A stretch of DNA of 64,000 bases from contig NC_056408.1 in NCBI RefSeq assembly GCF_905147365.1, positions 17,484,001 through 17,548,000 on the forward strand, in the 5' to 3' direction. Positions 21,905-33,520 of this stretch are shown piece by piece. The first letter of the stretch is position 1; each line of letters starts with the position of its first letter. Source of the stretch: Aricia agestis. Its lineage: Eukaryota > Arthropoda > Insecta > Lepidoptera > Lycaenidae. The notes beneath the pieces are model-generated. The model worked only from the letters and a program-made list of their open reading frames with translations. It ran no database searches and was not told the DNA's origin. The translations under genes and the position numbers were made by a program.

Positions 21905-22501
21905 TGAAAGGAACTTCGTGCATTGCCAGGCATTGACCGTGGTTCAAAATTATTTCTTTGTCCCCGTGGAGTACGATTGTATGAACAGCCTTGCGCAGGC
22001 TGGTGATCATGGGAAATGTGCGAGCTAGCACAACATCCATGATACATACCCTGCGCGGGTATATAATTCTTAGTCTGCCTCTGCGGGGGTAGGCTAAGCT
22101 CTCGAGTGAAAAGAACTTCGTGCATTGCTAGGCATTGACCGTGGTTCAAAATTTATTGTTTGTCCCTGCGGGGGACGATTGTAAGAACAGCCTTGCGCAG
22201 ACTGGTGAGCATGGGAAATGTGCGAGCTAGCACAACATCCATGAGACATACCCTGCGCGGGTATATAATTCTTAGTCTGCCTCTGCGGGGGTAGGCTAAG
22301 CTCTCGAGTGAAAAGAACTTCGTGCATTGCTAGGCATTGACCGTGGTTCAAAATTTATTGTTTGTCCCTGCGGGGGACGATTGTAAGAACAGCCTTGCGC
22401 AGACTGGTGAGCATGGGAAATGTGCGAGCTAGCACAACATCCATGAGACATACCCTGCGCGGATATATAACTCTTAGCCTGCCCCTGCGGGGGGCGGCGA
22501 G
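21905..22501 (-). repeat. 202-bp coding tandem repeat, three units
   Basis: GAACTTCGTGCATTGC recurs at about 21911, 22111 and 22313, giving units of 201-202 bp. On the minus strand each unit encodes a peptide with MNHGQCLAMHEV, LSLPPQRQTKNY, SHGCCASSHISHAHQ and GCSYN. Units 2 and 3 are nearly identical, so the expansion is recent. It lies in the gag-like part of the DIRS element. Confidence 0.85.
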
Positions 22502-22895
22502 TCAATCTGTTGCTCTAGAACCCGCTTGCGCAGCGGCAGCAACATTGTTCTGACTATTCGCAACAAAGGTTTTGCGAGCTCCCTCAGTCTTTTCGAGTAG
22601 TGACACCAGCAACTCGGAATTAACTTAGATAAAATGATTGCCAGAACTGGGTCATGAACGAAATTGATAATTGCATTGCGTCTCATTTGAAAACCTCATA
22701 GATCTCAAAGCCCAGCTCAGACCACAAATTAATTGAAGTAACTCTGACGTTGTGATACAAATCCTTAACGGTTTCATTAAACCTTCAGGGGTCAAGCTTG
22801 AAGCGTGTGACCATTGTAACAATTTCTCAAGAGCAGATTGCTCCGCGCTGCATAAGTACGCAATATAATAATGCCGCGTATGATTTGTGCACGTG

Positions 22896-22898
<3 letters not shown>

Positions 22899-22938
<40 letters not shown>
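22899..22938. repeat. Poly-T run of about 40 bases
   Basis: An uninterrupted T tract follows GTGCACGTGAGC. It may be the tail of a truncated retroposed sequence on the minus strand or simple slippage. Confidence 0.8.
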
Positions 22939-22943
<5 letters not shown>

Positions 22944-23898
22944 TAAATATTTAAGCTCATCATTGACCTCTAAATCAACAAAAACTAGTATATGATTATA
23001 AAATTCTTGAACTTCAGAATAACGAACTTCTGACCATTCGTTATGTTGAATATTTATTTAATATAGCCAAAACCCCCGAAAGAGAAGTTTTCGTAACGGA
23101 CGTTTCTTTAAGTTTTGTTTCAATTTCAAAAACAAGATTCGGTTATAAAGAATTTCTAACGGTCGTTTCATTTTCATTTGATTTGCTATACAATTCCCGA
23201 CTGACATTATCGTCGATGCAATTGCATGATTTTGAAAAATAGATCGGTTTTCGTAAAAATAATTAACCTTTTTGTTAAGTTCATTAACCTCTTGAGTTAA
23301 TTTAGCTAAAGGGTGGTTATAGCGCAGTCTGTATTTGCTCCCCCCCTTTTTGTGGCGGCGGCGCCTCGATTTACGTTTGCTGTGTGAAGTAGAAGTCGAT
23401 GACGAGCTCGAATCATTTGTTCAACTACTACTACTAGATGACCTTGCACGAGAACAATGTGCAATTTTTTATTAACCACATTAGTGGGTAGTTTCAAATC
23501 TAACGTTAGCTGGTGTCACTACCGAATCATGAACAAATTCACATTCGTTATTCATTATTAATAGCTACCTTAACCTAGGAAAGAACACAAACACAAGAAC
23601 TTAACTAGAAAATTAATATTTAAAAATTTAAATGTAGTATTTAAATTTATATTCGTTATTAAAGTAACGATACGAACGATAAAATCGTTATTAATATGAA
23701 ATGTTCATCTTTTCTAAAGAAAAAATGTATAAAAATATAACTTACGTGAATTACCAAAACCTTGAAAAACGGTAAAAACACAACACTGAAATTATTTCAC
23801 TTTATACTTAAATTATATAACTAGGAGTTATATAATAAGGAGGTATAATACGTAATGACTTCTGAGCACGACTGTGCGGTGCGGAAAACAAAACGCCA

Positions 23899-24057
23899 AT
23901 GATCATAGTCGAGCGGGAATTCTCCCTCTACCTGCTCGATGATGGCGCCAAGGTTGACAGAGCTACCAACATTCAGGAAAGAAAAGGAGGTAAAATCTGC
24001 GGAAACAGAAGTGCCTATCTCAATTATTATGCTTCAAATAACGGTCAAGTGTTTAAT
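23899..24057 (+). pseudogene. Short ORF in DIRS terminal repeat (right copy)
   Basis: The inverted twin of the ORF at 18662-18859, nearly identical over 47 residues (MIIVEREFSLYLLDDGAKVD...). See the left copy. Confidence 0.4.
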
Positions 24058-24227
24058 ACAATGACGTCACCTTTCACATTTATTTCTTGAATTCTAGCAC
24101 AGTCACCTTGTAACCATTCAAGAAAGTTTTGTAATCGGTCTCTGGATCTTTTTATTTGATTCAACGAGTAATGCAGGTGATTAGAATAATTGCTAATAAC
24201 TGTCATTTTAAAAGAACCCAATCCATA

Positions 24228-24375
24228 TCTATATATATAAAAATGGATTTTCAAATGTGTTAGTCGCGCTGAAACTCGAAAACGGCTGAACGGATTGGGC
24301 TGATTTTAGTCTTAAAATATTCGTAGAAGTCGAGGGAAGGTTTTAAAGTGACACGAAGTTCACCGGGACAGCTAG
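24228..24375 (+). mobile_element. Short Helitron (Lep1-like)
   Basis: Starts TCTATATATATAAAAATGGA after A and ends TCACCGGGACAGCTAG before T: the 5'-TC...CTAG-3' ends in an A/T site of Helitrons. It has no ORF. Inverted relatives are at 38333-38478 and 38480-38626. Confidence 0.75.
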
Positions 24376-24590
24376 TTAACATTATAAATGCGAAAGTGCG
24401 TCTGTCTCTCTGTTACCTCTTCACGCCCAAACCGCTAAACTGATTTTGCTGAAATTTGGTCTAGACATACTTTGAGTCCCGGGAAAGGACATATGATAAT
24501 ATATATCCTGGAAAAATAAACAGTTCCCGCGCGATAAACGACTCTGGCGTAACGGAGCTCGGAGTTGCGAACGTCATCAAGTCGAAAAAA
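24376..24590 (+). mobile_element. Helitron-like fragment
   Basis: Has the ATTATAAATGCGAAAGTGCG start, a TCTGTCTCTCTG stretch and an end related to that of the element at 48366-48588 (GGAGTTGCGGGCGTCATCTAG); here the final CTAG is mutated. Confidence 0.55.
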
Positions 24591-25490
24591 TAAAAGAAGT
24601 TGAGCAAAATAATTTGCCCTAGTCCCTAGGGCCCAGGCTTATACAGAATAAACTAGGCAATCTATACATACACACAGGAAAACATGCTTGATCTCGTTGG
24701 TTGAATATTATGATTAGCAATTTTTTAGCAAACCTAATAATAGGTTGATGGGGCGAGGATGTAGGTCAATAAGTCTATCGTACGAGTGCCGAATGTAAAA
24801 AAGCGTTTAGACAAATATAATTTAAAATGTCAAGTACGAAGTACTTGATAAGTACAATGGTTCCGTCATACGTTTTGATATTAAATTATTTGATGAGATT
24901 AAACTTTGGGTTCAAAGTTTTAAACAGTGTTGTTAAACAAATATACTTATTATAAACGTGTTATTGACGAAAATAATACATATTTTGCTAAATGCATTTC
25001 ATAACTACCTATTACCTATTTATTAAGTCTAATATGATATAGTCTATATAGAATTGTTAACTTGGTAATCATAATTGTTGAATTTAAAATGCATAAATTG
25101 CAGTAACGTATTACAAAAAAAGTGTTAGTTAAAACTAGGCATCTTAATATTCTATGGAAGAAGGTGCTAGGTTAATTTCTGTGTGGTTGTACTTAATATG
25201 TTCGTACTTCGTATCGCAGATCCCTACAAAAACAGACGCGTTCGGCGTTACATAACTAGTAAATGTGGGTCATTGAAATAAACGATACACTGAGCAGTGG
25301 GCAAACATGTCGAAATTGCAAGAACTATGAAAATATATTTCGGCAACATGCCGGCATCGACACCGCGATAAGTAATTCCGTATCGAACAATTTTCATTCA
25401 TAATTTATTTATTTACTTAATATGATTTAAAATGGACAGTAGTTACGTTTACGTAGAAACTTTAGTAATCTGTGTACAGTAGTGAGTTTT
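24591..25490. other. Intergenic DNA, nothing recognised
   Basis: AT-rich. Small repeat of 'AGTACTTG' near 24838-24860. No exon seen. Confidence 0.4.
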
Positions 25491-26430
25491 TAGGGTTCCG
25501 TAGCCAAATGGCAAAAAACGGAACCCTTATAGATTCGTCATGTCTGTCTGTCTGTCTGTCCTTCCGTATGTCACAGCCACTTTCCTCCGAAACTATAAGA
25601 GCTATACTATTGAAAATTGGTAAGTAGATGTAGTCTGTAAACCGCATTAAGATTTTGATACAAAAATGGAAAAAATATTAAAAATTTTAGGGGTCCCCAT
25701 AGGTACAACTGAAACAAAAAAAATTTTTTTCATCTAACCTATACGTGTGGGGTATCTATGGATAGGTCTTCAAAAATCATATTGAGGTTTCTCATGTCAT
25801 TTTTTTCTAACTTGAATAGTTTGAGAGAGAGACTCTTTCAAAGTGCTAAAATGTGTGTCCCCCCCCCCTCTAACTTATAAAGTAGGGGCATGATAAGTTT
25901 AAAAATAATATATGATGTACATTACTATAAAAACTACCAACGAAAATTGGTTTGAACGATATCTAGCAAGTAGTTTTTTTATACGTCATAAATGGTAAAC
26001 CTTAAACCAATAAAAAAAATTTTTTTTCATCTAACCTATGCGTATGGGGTATCTATGGATAGGTCTTTAAAAATCATATTGAAGTTTCTTCTATAATGTT
26101 TTTGTAACCTGAATAGTTTGCGAGAGAGACTCTTCCAAAGTGGAAAAATTTGTGTCACCCCCCCTCTAACTTCTAAAGTAGGGGTATGATAAGTCTAAAA
26201 ATAATATATGATGTACATTACTATAAAAACTACCAACGAAAATTGGTTTGAACGAGATCTAGCAAGTAGTTTTTTTATACGTCATAAATGGTAAACCTTA
26301 AATTAATTTTCATTACATCAACTGAAATATAAAAATAAATCAAAAACCTTTTAATTTCATTAAAATAAACCTTATTACTACTGCGGAACCCTTCATGGGC
26401 GAGTCCAACTCGCACTTGGCCGCTTTTTAA
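25491..26430 (+). repeat. Dispersed lepidopteran repeat, second full-length copy
   Basis: Runs from AGGGTTCCGTAGCCAAATGG through TCTGTCTGTCTGTCTGTCC to GAGTCCAACTCGCACTTGGC. Internally it contains two about 300-bp tandem segments (25720-25985 and 26020-26290) that share CTATGGATAGGTCTT and ATGATGTACATTACTATAAA. Confidence 0.7.
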
Positions 26431-26639
26431 GACCATCTCGCCATAAGCAATGGCTCAAGTTAAATTAATATTATATTGACCTCTCGTGATTAATGGAAGC
26501 CCCCGTTTTGTTATCACTTAGCAGCTGGCCTGCGAAAACATTTTTTATTTGACCTGGCTATTTTTAGTAGTCCGTAATAAACCGCGAAATATAATCTTTC
26601 TTAAATATAAAATTCTCTTGCCACAATGTTAGTTACCGT

Positions 26640-26953
26640 ACTCCTCCGAAACGGCTTTACTGATTTTTACCAAATTTTATATGCATATTCAGTAGGTCTG
26701 AGAATCGGCTACTGGCTACTTTTTATATTGATAAGTGCATAATTATTGTTGAATGAATAATAGTAAGTAAATTATTACAACCATATTACAACTCGAGACT
26801 GACGGCGACCATTGTTTGTGCGACGGGACACCGATGGACGTTGCCATGGTGACATATACTTATTTAGTCACTTCAATAAAATAATATTATAGGCGAAATA
26901 CTTTCAATCATCGATGCTTTAAATGGCAAAACAACGTTTGCCGGGACAGCTAG
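26640..26953 (+). mobile_element. Helitron-like copy
   Basis: Ends CGTTTGCCGGGACAGCTAG before T. It shares the stretch TCGGCTACTGGCTACTTTTT and GTGCGACGGGA with the copy at 35720-35956. Confidence 0.6.
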
Positions 26954-27560
26954 TATATTATAAATTATAATATGTTACGCTCAAAGACCGAAAACGCTCA
27001 GTAAGCGGAAATATAGCTCACAACGCGTTGTGGTCACAGTAAAACAGCCACGACGAGAAATCCGCGTTGTGGCTCTAATGAAAACGGCCACGACACGTTC
27101 TGGCAATCTCAAAAAGACCATAATGCGAAATTCGTGTCGTGGCTGATATGCTATTCGTTTTACTTACTTGATTTTTTCTAGATTGATTAATCGTCAATAG
27201 GTACATGGAAGATTATATTTGAATTACCACGCGTACTACAAAATATTTTTTCTTTTACTAAATCACTGCATAACGTGTTTATCAATTATTATTTATAAAA
27301 TATCCAAAGTTCTATACTATCCGTATTAATATTATTATTACTCTGTTTGTCTGGCGCAACTTAGTTGCGGGCATCAACTAGTAGTATTATAAATTAAAAT
27401 AAATATATGTTTTTATTATTCATTGAGATCAGATTACTTTTTAAAAAACTAGCGACCCGCCCCGGCGTCGTACGGGTATAAAATATATAGCCACTGAAAA
27501 AATGATTAAAATCGATAGCCTATGATCCTTCACGCGGTCTACTTCTTATCTGTAACATAA

Positions 27561-27975
27561 TTATTATTTTTAACAAAAAATTAAAACCGACTTCCAAAGT
27601 AAAAACAATAATAACATCCTGATAATATGAACTAAAAAGTATTAAATAATTTTTCCTATCTAATAGTGCCTTTTTCCGAATTCGGCTAAACCTCAACTAT
27701 TTCTGTACTCAATCTTCATCATTTTGAAGTCGGTACCAGATAGCTGAATCTTTAGTTCTCACTTCTCTGACAGAATATTTGAAATTTTTGGAACTGGCAC
27801 CGACTTCAAAATTATGAAGATTGAGTACAGAAATAGTTGAGGCTTAGCCGAATTCGGAAAAAGGCACTATTAGATAGGAAAAATTATTTAATACTTTTTA
27901 GTTCATATTATCAGGATGTTATTATTGTTTTTACCTTGGAAGTCGGTTTTAATTTTTTGTTAAAAATAATAATTT
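27561..27975. mobile_element. Fold-back element, copy 2
   Basis: Same family as 17982-18365: TTAAAACCGACTTCCAAAGT at the left and the inverse at the right, inner ends GAAGTCGGTACCAG and CTGGCACCGACTTC. The right flank AATTTCACTCTTTTTAGTTA is present inverted at the left of copy 1, so the family extends a little beyond the palindrome. Confidence 0.85.
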
Positions 27976-28141
27976 CACTCTTTTTAGTTACCTACTAACC
28001 ATCGCGTAAGAAAATACTTCAACCCCTTAATATTATCTTAATCTTGGTAAATGTTTACAAACTTACCCCAATTTATTTGACAAACTACTATAAAAGAAAG
28101 TCGACGGACGGAAGTCCTATATCTGGGTGTTGTGGTCTAAG

Positions 28142-28163
28142 TTCCAACCTAACCTAACCTACT
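28142..28163. repeat. Interstitial (CCTAA)3, insect telomere-type repeat
   Basis: AACCTAACCTAACCTAC occurs once, followed by GGCGGGGGGCTGTGCCCCCC. Three units are too few to call an ancestral chromosome end; it is more likely part of a retrotransposon end. Confidence 0.5.
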
Positions 28164-28487
28164 TTTGGACTTTCTAGATTGTGTTTGTTTTTGTTTTGGC
28201 GGGGGGCTGTGCCCCCCGAGCCCCCCCCTTCGGTATACGTAGCTGAGTAGTTAAGTAAGACCCACTCATCACAGCCTTGAGATGCCTTAAAAATACTTCG
28301 TAAACATCAGAAAACAGATGATCTTATCTGAAGATTACGAAAATCTCAAATGCGAATTTCTTCTAAACGAAGAGTTTACTGGCGGTGGAAACGGTAAGTA
28401 GGAGTTTTTCTCACCCAAAACAATCCTCCTTAACCCATGTCACCAACATTTAATTGACGTAGGTTCCTAAACCTTAGCCAAATTTTT

Positions 28488-29001
28488 CTAAGTATTTTCG
28501 CCATACTAACAAGGGTCACATTTCGGCCTGTCATTCGACAGGGGTTGATTTTTGAGAAAAGTTTGTCTGAGCTTTTTTGCTTCCCTTGGCGCCCCCTATC
28601 GATTGGTATAATAAAAAGAGGTGGTCATAAGGGGTTGTATTTTTGTCGTCAAATTTTTTTCTAAGTATTTTCGCCATACTAAGGAGGTTCGTATATCGGC
28701 CTGTATCTGGCCGGGGGTTGATTTTTGAGAAAAGTTTATTTGAGCTTTCTTACTCCCCTTGGCGCCGCCTATCGATTGGTGTATTCAAAAGGGGTGGTTA
28801 TAAGAGGTTGAATTTTTTCGTCCAAATTTTTTTAAGTATTTTCTCCGTGCTAACGAGGGTCACATTTCGGCCTGTCTTTCGACAGGGGTTGATTTTTGAG
28901 AAAAGTTTATCTGAGCTTTTTTGCTCCCCTTGGCGCCCCCTATCGATTAGTATATTCAAAAAGGGTGGTTATAAGAGGTTAAAATTTTGACGAAAAATTT
29001 T
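28488..29001. repeat. Tandem repeat, three units of about 171 bp
   Basis: AAGTATTTTCGCCATACTAA and relatives recur at about 28490, 28663 and 28834. Each unit has TTTCGGCCTGTC, GGGGTTGATTTTTGAGAAAA and TGGCGCCCCCTATCGATT. The unit length near 171 is a multiple of three, so an in-frame 115-residue ORF runs through two units. No protein domain is recognised and the units differ by indels. Confidence 0.8.
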
Positions 29002-29369
29002 TACAAGTATTTTTTCTATAGTGCCCCGTTTCCTTCAGTCCAACCCAAATGTGTGCCTTACGCTCTGGAGTAAAGGTTGAATTTGTTACTTAATATGTTC
29101 TATTTTGTGGTACTTGAAATATTATGTATTTTGAAACAACATTAAGTATATTTTTTTGTATTAAAATCGCTTTGAAATGTACCAAATAAATAAGGACATA
29201 ACGAGATGACTGATGATATTTTATGGTGTTGTGTATATATTGTATCCATAACCATATACAACCATGTGAGTTGTGACATTGGTGACCCTGACATAGTAGT
29301 GATGATGATGATAATGATGAATGTAATTTACTTAGTAGCATATGCTTTCAGTTTTTAAAACAACGCCTA

Positions 29370-29660
29370 AACCCCCAAACTTGTATCTATAAGGAATCCG
29401 GAGTTCTCTTAGTACCTTCGGAACCATAGTATACCTTGGTGCAAAATCTTGCGTTTTGGTAGCATATGCTTAGGATGCTTCTCATAAAATCAAAATCACC
29501 ATATGTTTCCATATAAATTTTGAGGAGTTCCCTCGATTACTCATGGATCTCATCATCAGATCACCACTTTTGTGAAAATGGGACCAAATTGGAGTGAAAC
29601 CTAATATAACAAAACAAAAATTTTGAAAATCGGTTCACAAACGGCGGAGTAGTGGTCGAA
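29370..29660 (-). repeat. Inverted relative of the repeat at 17045
   Basis: The minus strand shows the same order of segments (CGATTTTCAAAATTTTTGTT, GAGATCCATGAG, GGAACTCCTC, GGATTCCTTATAGATAC). No coding capacity. Confidence 0.5.
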
Positions 29661-29860
29661 CATGCTCCAGTCTCTATTCTTCCATACCTATGGACGATTA
29701 ATCCATCAAGAACAAATCAAGAAATGAACGAATTGCATATCAGCCACGACACGAATTTCGCGTTATGGTATTTTTGTGATTGCCAGAACGCGTCGTGGGC
29801 CGTGGCCGTTTTCATTAGAGACACAACGCGAATTTCGCGTTGTGGCTGTTTCACTGTGAC

Positions 29861-31036
29861 CTGCAGGGGGTGTGCACTTCTGTGTCGGTGAAAGCTCACC
29901 CACACATAGATATTTTTACACTAGTTGCGCTGGTTCAAATGTTTGCCACTATTAAAAAGAATCCATTGTGGTAGTTTTATTTTTTTAATTTCATCATGTT
30001 TTCTTAGAAAATATTTGTATTTATTGATATTTCTGCAAATTGTGTTAGAAAATTTAATTGGCAAAACTTCAAAGCTGTTTAAATTATCACGAACTAAAAG
30101 CTATTTCATTCTTGAACAAAATTAGAAATAAAATATTTGTATTTTTATAGACATCTGTACTGGCAACATAAAATAGTTAGTTCGCTATCTGTGGTTACTT
30201 GGTAAGTTTATTTTCAAGTGAAATTCTGAGGTTATATTCTTAAATATTTTCTCGTATTTTGTTCATTAACAGCAAATTTACGTTAAGTTGACTATAATAT
30301 TATGTCCTCCGTAAAACCCTGTGTATGTTTTTATGCCAGTTAGAAGTTGAGACACTTTAAATATTGAAAAATAGACTCCTGCCATGTTTATGTTGTTGTG
30401 TGTTTGTGTTTTGTTTATATTGAGAAATCGACTTCGAAACTGTTTTTCTTGTGCGTTAAACAAATAATTAATATAGAAATTGATCATAATCCTAATGTGT
30501 TATAGTGTTATTGAATTTCACGCAATTATGATTCATATATTTTCATATGGCTAACCGGAAGTCAATGAAAGTTTCCTTTGGAATAAATAAAAATTTTGAA
30601 AAATTGTATAAATCTGTTTTATTTCTATCTTATATCTTAAAAGGAGCAATTCTTGTATATATATATATATTTAGAAAATGTCATTTTATTCGTGTTTTAT
30701 CGAATACCGAGCGAAGCTCGGTCAAATAGCTAGTTTGTTTTTATGCAATAACTGTAAGAATGGATCTGTCAGAATATATTATTCCAATTAAAATGTGGTA
30801 TATTATATTCTGATAGTTCCATTCTTTCGGATTTATTAATTAAGAGTATCGCCACCCCACCCAGCTAAAAATTCAAATTTCCCGCTATAGAGAATGGTAG
30901 AATTTTAAATTTCCCGCCAGCTGACGTCATCGCCACTTCAGCGCCCTCTGGTACTTCACAGGTACTAAAGAATTTGAGGGGTACAATTTTTTCTATGAAG
31001 TTCCGCTTCTTCTCCTTGTGAGTATAGTATTCGTTG
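29861..31036. mobile_element. 1.18-kb insertion in the right arm of the 4.1-kb element
   Basis: It separates the two right-arm pieces and is flanked by CTGTGAC at 29854-29860 and 31037-31043, as a target duplication would be. It is AT-rich, has no recognised ORF, and includes an imperfect hairpin at 30755-30828 (AGAATGGATCTGTCAG... inverse). Class unknown. Confidence 0.6.
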
Positions 31037-31106
31037 CTGTGACCACAACGCGTTATGAGCTATTTTTCCGCTCACTGAGCGTTTTCGGTCTTTGAGCGTA
31101 ACATAT

Positions 31107-32488
31107 ATTATATCAATAGTCCGCGAAAACTTATGAAAAACTAAAATATAGCCGGAAATTCCATACAGTACCGAATGTATGGTACATACGGTAATAATAA
31201 AAAGTCCTATAATCTCTTTGGCAGTAACATCTACAACCTAAATCGGTTTATAATCGGAAGGCTAAACACAATTTAAATCATTTTTCGTTTAAAGTTCGTT
31301 ACAATACAAAATTACAAATAATGTTCAAAGATCAATAAAATAACTATAGTAACATCTTGATTATTTTTAGGAAATCCTGGAAAGTATGAGAAAGAAACGG
31401 TATTGGCCAAAGGTATTGACCAAGTACTCATTGCAACATCCAAACGCATAAAAATTAAAAACGTCAATATTTATGGCATCACCGGGAACAGCTGATTTTT
31501 TGGGGCTATGGAATATTTTACAGATGTTTATTGTTTACAATTACATAGTGTTTTTCCTGAAATTATCGTCATTTTCACAAGTATTAATTGCAGCAGCCAG
31601 CAACTAGCAAAATACATTCAGACAATATTCAGGTTTTCTAGGCGAAATAAATAAGAAAATGTACCTATACATAATATAGGTAGTAGTAACTAGTAGGTAA
31701 GTAACTAATGTTAGTTGTTACTTGTTACTAATGATGTCGATTTTTTATTATTATTTTGCGCATAGAAATTGTAATGTAAAGATCATTTGATAAAATTCAA
31801 TAAACAAATGTGTCGATACATTCTGTGTGATAAACCATTGATAAACATGTATTTACATACCGGTATTTCTATTCTGGTAGTACGACATGACTCCCAAATG
31901 TATGTACGTTCACTAAAATTTAAAAACACTGTACTATGAACTATCTTGTACCAAATCCAGCGTGAAAATAGGAAAAAAGATACGTCACATTTAAATTAAG
32001 CTGCAATGACATCACTCGCGAGTCGCGACCCGGTTGATTTAAAATACCTTCAATTTCAAATGACATAAACAATTACATTACTTCAAAGTTACTGCATACC
32101 CTCTTAATTTGGTTGGGTTATTATTTAAGGTCACGCTCACGATATGATTCATATTTCATGTACCGTACACAAGTCACAAATGCATGAACTTTATCAATTT
32201 AGCTTTACGAAAATGATGAACCATTACGTTAAATATGCATACACTTATTATTTTGAACTAGTAATTAATTTAATTTTATTTTATCCATAATCTCAAAAAG
32301 CAGGCTGTTTAATATTAATGCATGTGACTATAGTTTCTAGCTCAATAAAAAAGTAGCTAATGTAGGGTTGGCAACTGGCAAGTAATAAAATATAAGTCCA
32401 TAAAGTTTCGATTTTGTTTCTCGATATCGATATTTAAATACCTATCACCATTACCATACTTAATATGTATTTTTTAGTTACTTAAACA
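31107..32488. other. AT-rich intergenic DNA, nothing recognised
   Basis: No exon, RNA gene or transposon end was identified on either strand. Confidence 0.4.
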
Positions 32489-33269
32489 TATTCTGCCGTG
32501 GTATAACAAAAATGCCGTTAAGTGACATTTGGTCGATTTTCAGGTTTTGACTGTACATGAATAAGAAAAAAATTCTCTATCGACCTACATAAACGGTTTT
32601 TTGATATGTTGAATAGTTTCGGAAATAATATTAATGAAAATGCCGTTATATTACCCTTTTTTGCGCATGTAATACGCTTAAATGACGTTAAGTCATATTG
32701 GGAGTCAATATAGCCGCTAATGTTCATTAACTTGTATTTTTATTATACTCTTTTCTTGTGATTGTTTCACTAGATTGCCGTTATACGATATTTTGTACAC
32801 TGTAAAGTGATTAAAGTACTTTAACTATTTTATTGTAACTCTTTTTTAATGCAGGATTTTAAGTTTGCTAAACAATAATGCCGTAAAGTGAAAAAAATAG
32901 ACTTAAATGTGACTAACGAGTCTTAACGGCATTATAGCTTAGCATTTAGTACATTTATATTTTTACTCAATGAACGCTACGAGCCAGTAACGGCATTTAT
33001 AAAGTAAAATAAAACATGTTTTAAATTAAATATTAGATTTAAGTGTCGCTATCTCACAATAATACGCTATAATGCCGTTAAATAATCTCGCCCGGTGAGA
33101 TCCTAGTTTCGCGGTCAGGGGTCAGGGGTGAAATCAGTATTCAGATTTCAGTGCGTCGCAGGCGCTTACCGAATGCGCTTACGTAATTAAGAATTAAAAT
33201 TCCCTATCTCAAAAAACAAACTTGCAGTATTCCTAATAATAATAATAAACTAAGTTGAACAATACCTAC

Positions 33270-33520
33270 TAGAATAAAAAAAGTATCACTAAAATCGGAC
33301 TTGTGGTTCCGGAGATATGCGTGCACAAACATAAAAACATACATACATACATACCTACATACATACATACACTTTTGAAATTTGGCACATCTGTTCAGAA
33401 GCTGTCATAGATTGATATAATATTTTATATTATACAAAAACTGGGCAGTTCTGGAAATATTACATACATGTACATTGTACGCGTCGAATTGATAACCTCC
33501 TTTTTTGAAGTCGGTTAAAA
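33270..33520 (+). repeat. Repeat fragment with (ACAT)n
   Basis: Contains AAATCGGACTTGTGGTTCCG, a CATACATACATAC microsatellite at 33338-33370 and ends TTGAAGTCGGTTAAAAA, which also terminates other repeats in the window. No ORF. Confidence 0.5.

Larger units (their letters stand above)
18631..24057 (-). mobile_element. DIRS-like retrotransposon (decayed)
   Basis: About 5.4 kb bounded by inverted repeats: 18675-18815 is the inverse of 23898-24044, the terminal arrangement of DIRS elements rather than LTRs. On the minus strand, in order from the right: a repeat-rich gag-like region (about 21700-22690), reverse transcriptase (21188-21714) and RNase H with the following DLFAS segment (19809-20197). 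The tyrosine recombinase expected in this class could not be identified; 18960-19800 is its expected place. A LINE fragment sits at 20541-20990. Frames are broken. Confidence 0.75.
26970..31106. mobile_element. 4.1-kb element with about 75-bp terminal inverted repeats
   Basis: ATATGTTACGCTCAAAGACC... (from about 26970) is repeated inverted at about 31031-31106. Homology continues inward for about 185 bp on the left, and the matching right-arm part is at 29736-29860, displaced by an insertion at 29861-31036. The arms contain CACAACGCG and CGCGTTGTGGC motifs in several copies and both orientations. No transposase was seen. Confidence 0.75.

Noticed and set aside
28142..28163. Ancient telomere fusion
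   Set aside because: Only three CCTAA units, no longer array or second inverted array; a retrotransposon end is simpler.
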